Shown piece after piece: positions 61,824-64,000 of a stretch of DNA of 64,000 bases (positions are counted from its first letter, which is position 1; every line of letters starts with the position of its first letter). The notes beneath the pieces were generated by a model that did not search any database, was not told the DNA's origin, and saw only the letters and a program-made list of their open reading frames with translations. The DNA comes from Sycobia sp. Sy_11 (Eukaryota; Arthropoda; Insecta; Hymenoptera; Epichrysomallidae): contig JACCIC010000014.1 of NCBI GenBank assembly GCA_018907035.1, forward strand, positions 1,419,001 through 1,483,000. The letters are read 5' to 3'. A program made the translations under genes and the position numbers.

Positions 61824-61983
61824 TATATGTTCCCACTGAAATTGAGAGCAATGGCATCGTCAGTTTCATCTTCTGGAAAATTCTTAAAATTAGAAACTCA
61901 TCAAAGTATAATTTTCAGATAGACGCAACCAATATATACATAGAATAAAAATCTACTTATGTTAACTGTTCTATACTAAGCCA

Positions 61984-62210
61984 ATAAATACTTCTATCAG
62001 AATTACAGTCTTTTTTGCAAAATATATCATTATAATGGAAGTCAAACTCCCCTTACTTACAATCACCATAGTAAAATCTGAAATAAAAAAGAAAACTTGA
62101 AATTAATATTGTTAGTTTGGGATAATTTGACTGCGGTCTTCACTAAAACTTTCTATGTTTGAAAACTCAGATCTTTCGAGCCGATCCAGCTCTCTTTGGG
62201 GACTGAAATA
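61984..62210 (-). mobile_element. hammerhead-like-hub element (copy 4, diverged)
   Basis: The left arm (about 61984-62090) retains TATAATGGAAGTCAAACT and AAATCTGAAA landmarks. The hub has AATTTGACTGCGGTC and, on the minus strand, GAGCTGGATCGGCTC followed by GAAAGATC. That is a GAGC/GCTC hairpin followed by CGAAA, in the same place as in copies 1 and 2. No right arm was identified. Confidence 0.45.
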
Positions 62211-62219
62211 AAAATATAT

Positions 62220-63750
62220 CTACCCACAACCTTCTACTCTTTCCAAATCCCACTCTAGATAGGACTTTGCTTCAAAATAAAACTTTGAAAAGTTTGGAGT
62301 ATGCAGATTGAAAAATTTTGATCAAAGAGGCAGTAAATTTGTCCTAACTAACAATATTAAATTTGTTATAAACAATAATAATATTAATATAAATTTATTG
62401 ATAAACATATTAAAAGCAGTTGAAGGAAAATTAAATTTTTAAACTGAAATTACAATAAGGATGACATTTTCAATTTTACCTAAAAACATTATCTATTGTT
62501 TTACTCACTTATGCCACACATCGTTTTATAGGAAGATTTGTTACAAAATTTGTCAAGTTTTTCAATATAAATTATATCTCCGCTTTTTAAAAATATGCAT
62601 TTAAACATATGCATTTGCACATTGTATCTCTACAAAAGCAACTCTTCAGATGAACATCTAAAATTATGAAAACTAGAATCAATAAAATTGAATTAGATAC
62701 ATTTTTCAAATATACACAACTCAAAACTGACGGCTTTTATTAAAATATATTTTTAAATTTGACAAGAAACTGAATATTTTATTAAACATTAAGAATGGAA
62801 ATAGGTATAAAAAACATAGTAAAGTAAAAGAAAAATAACTTAAAAATCTCACAAATATTGATATTTCAGAATCAGTTTTAAGCATTGTATTGGTATGACT
62901 TACATATAATAAGTCTGGAAAACTTACTAGAAAATGACTACTAGAAAGCAATTTCAATATAAATTAAAAAATTTTAATATTTCTAACAAATCTAAAAATG
63001 ACATTCGTGAGTTCTAATTAATAATGTTCAGTATACTTTTAAAAGAATAGCCATCGATGTTCCTCACATACGCAGATAAACAATGATCTGGCTGTATATA
63101 ATGATGTAATCAGATATTTACCCTTTTAAATGATTCGAAAATCTATAAAATATTATTAAGAAACCTTTGAAAAATTGCCAAACGAAATTGACCAAATTTC
63201 AAAGCATCTTTATGAAAATAAAACTGTAGTTAAAACATATCATATTATACAACTCACAGACCAAGACTAGCTTACCTATGACTGATGGTCTTACAAAAAT
63301 TCATAAAAAGGAGATTTCTCTTTGACTCATTATTTTCACTATTAAGTTCACTCAATTATGGCTTTCCTGCTCACACAATGATGGCTGACTTGTAAAATCA
63401 TTGTTTTCAAACTTTAAAAGATTCATATAATATATCCCCCTATTTTATTATAGATATGTTAACGACTCGATTTTCCATATTTATAAGCAACAAATTAGCT
63501 TAATGTTAAAAATATATAATGAAAATAATAAAAATTTGAAATTCACACATGAAATTGAATAGAATCCAAAAATAAGTTTTTCTGAATTTGACACTAATAA
63601 AGCAACATAAGCAAGAAGATGATAACAAATGAAGTTATCGAAACTTCACAAAAAATGAACTCATTTTATTTATTTATGAAATAAATAACGTGTTCTCATT
63701 AAGAATCTTTTTCATTTTAAATAAAATGAGAGATGAGAACAATAATTTTC
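62220..63750. other. AT-rich stretch, nothing assigned
   Basis: Stop-dense in all frames; no element recognised. Confidence 0.5.
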
Positions 63751-63764
63751 ATTTTGTTATATTC

Positions 63765-63865
63765 AGTATCTATGGGGGTGGTTGCAGATAATGGGAGTCT
63801 AAGTGCCTTTAGAATTATATTTTTTATTAAAAGACTGCAAGAACGATAGAAATATTTATTAGTTT
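63765..63865 (+). mobile_element. possible fragment of the hammerhead-like-hub family (copy 5)
   Basis: GGGGGTGGTTGCAGATAATGG and a terminal AAAGACTGCAAGAACG...ATAGAAATATTTATTAG resemble the hub end and arm end of copies 1-4. Weak similarity only. Confidence 0.2.
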
Positions 63866-63893
63866 AATATATACATAAACCCATTTCCATGGC

Positions 63894-63904
63894 ACTCTCT
63901 CTCT

Positions 63905-63942
<38 letters not shown>

Positions 63943-63969
63943 CTCTTTCGCGCTCGCTCTCTCTCTCTC
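63894..63969. repeat. (TC)n microsatellite with CGCG interruptions
   Basis: Long TC array broken by three CGC/CGCGC units, ending near the window edge. Confidence 0.95.
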
Positions 63970-64000
63970 CTCGTTTTCTATGATTTTTTATTTCAATAAA

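Noticed and set aside
1..64000. tRNA, rRNA or CRISPR features
   Set aside because: No cloverleaf with matching A and B boxes, no conserved rRNA segments and no spaced direct repeats were found by eye; a tRNAscan-SE run would be decisive.

Overview
This window looks like nuclear DNA from an arthropod, most likely an insect. A hymenopteran is my best guess but a weak one. It is strongly AT-biased, broken by many 0.3-1 kb GC-rich, CpG-rich islands, and very rich in microsatellites: (TA)n, (GA/TC)n, (TG)n, (TTA)n, plus A/T and G/C homopolymers. It carries a decayed mariner transposase, a mariner-type MITE and fragments of other elements. There are no rRNA genes, recognisable tRNA genes, operons, CRISPR arrays or prokaryotic signals. 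No complete protein-coding gene could be assembled. The long open frames that run through (TA)n, (TC)n or (GA)n arrays (Tyr-Ile, Leu-Ser, Arg-Glu repeats) are artefacts.

Layout. 0-4.3 kb: AT-rich DNA with GC-rich islands at 0.58-1.33 and 3.1-3.7 kb and a (TA)n/(TG)n pair. 4.3-5.15 kb: degenerate minus-strand mariner transposase. 5.2-8.8 kb: the most protein-like stretch, with an interrupted ORF, a minus-strand exon ending in a BESS-like motif broken by a one-base shift, and a plus-strand terminal-exon-like ORF whose stop overlaps AATAAA. 9-31 kb: alternating AT-rich DNA and GC islands with many (TA)n arrays, plus a foldback element at 15.26-15.72 kb. 31.9-33 kb: a 549-bp element with 102-bp inverted termini enclosing what appears to be a complete type III hammerhead self-cleaving ribozyme. 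33-48 kb: mostly SSR-rich non-coding DNA, with a short exon-like ORF at 35.36 kb and another foldback-family copy at 42.5 kb. 48.9-50.5 kb: a mariner-like MITE, a GC island with two strong G-quadruplex motifs, and a perfect 15-bp hairpin. 51-55 kb: very long GA arrays, a possible Copia RNase H fragment and a small ORF. 55-64 kb: AT-rich DNA, two or three further foldback-family copies, and long TC arrays.

The strongest discovery candidate is the hammerhead inside the inverted-repeat element (32679-32747). Next is a second family of foldback elements (15.3, 42.5, 60.7, 62.1 and perhaps 63.8 kb). Its hub holds a hairpin that keeps pairing although its bases differ between copies, and in three copies this hairpin is followed by a hammerhead-like CGAAA box. 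Together they suggest non-autonomous retroelements, possibly Penelope-related, that carry structured RNA hubs. That reading is inference.
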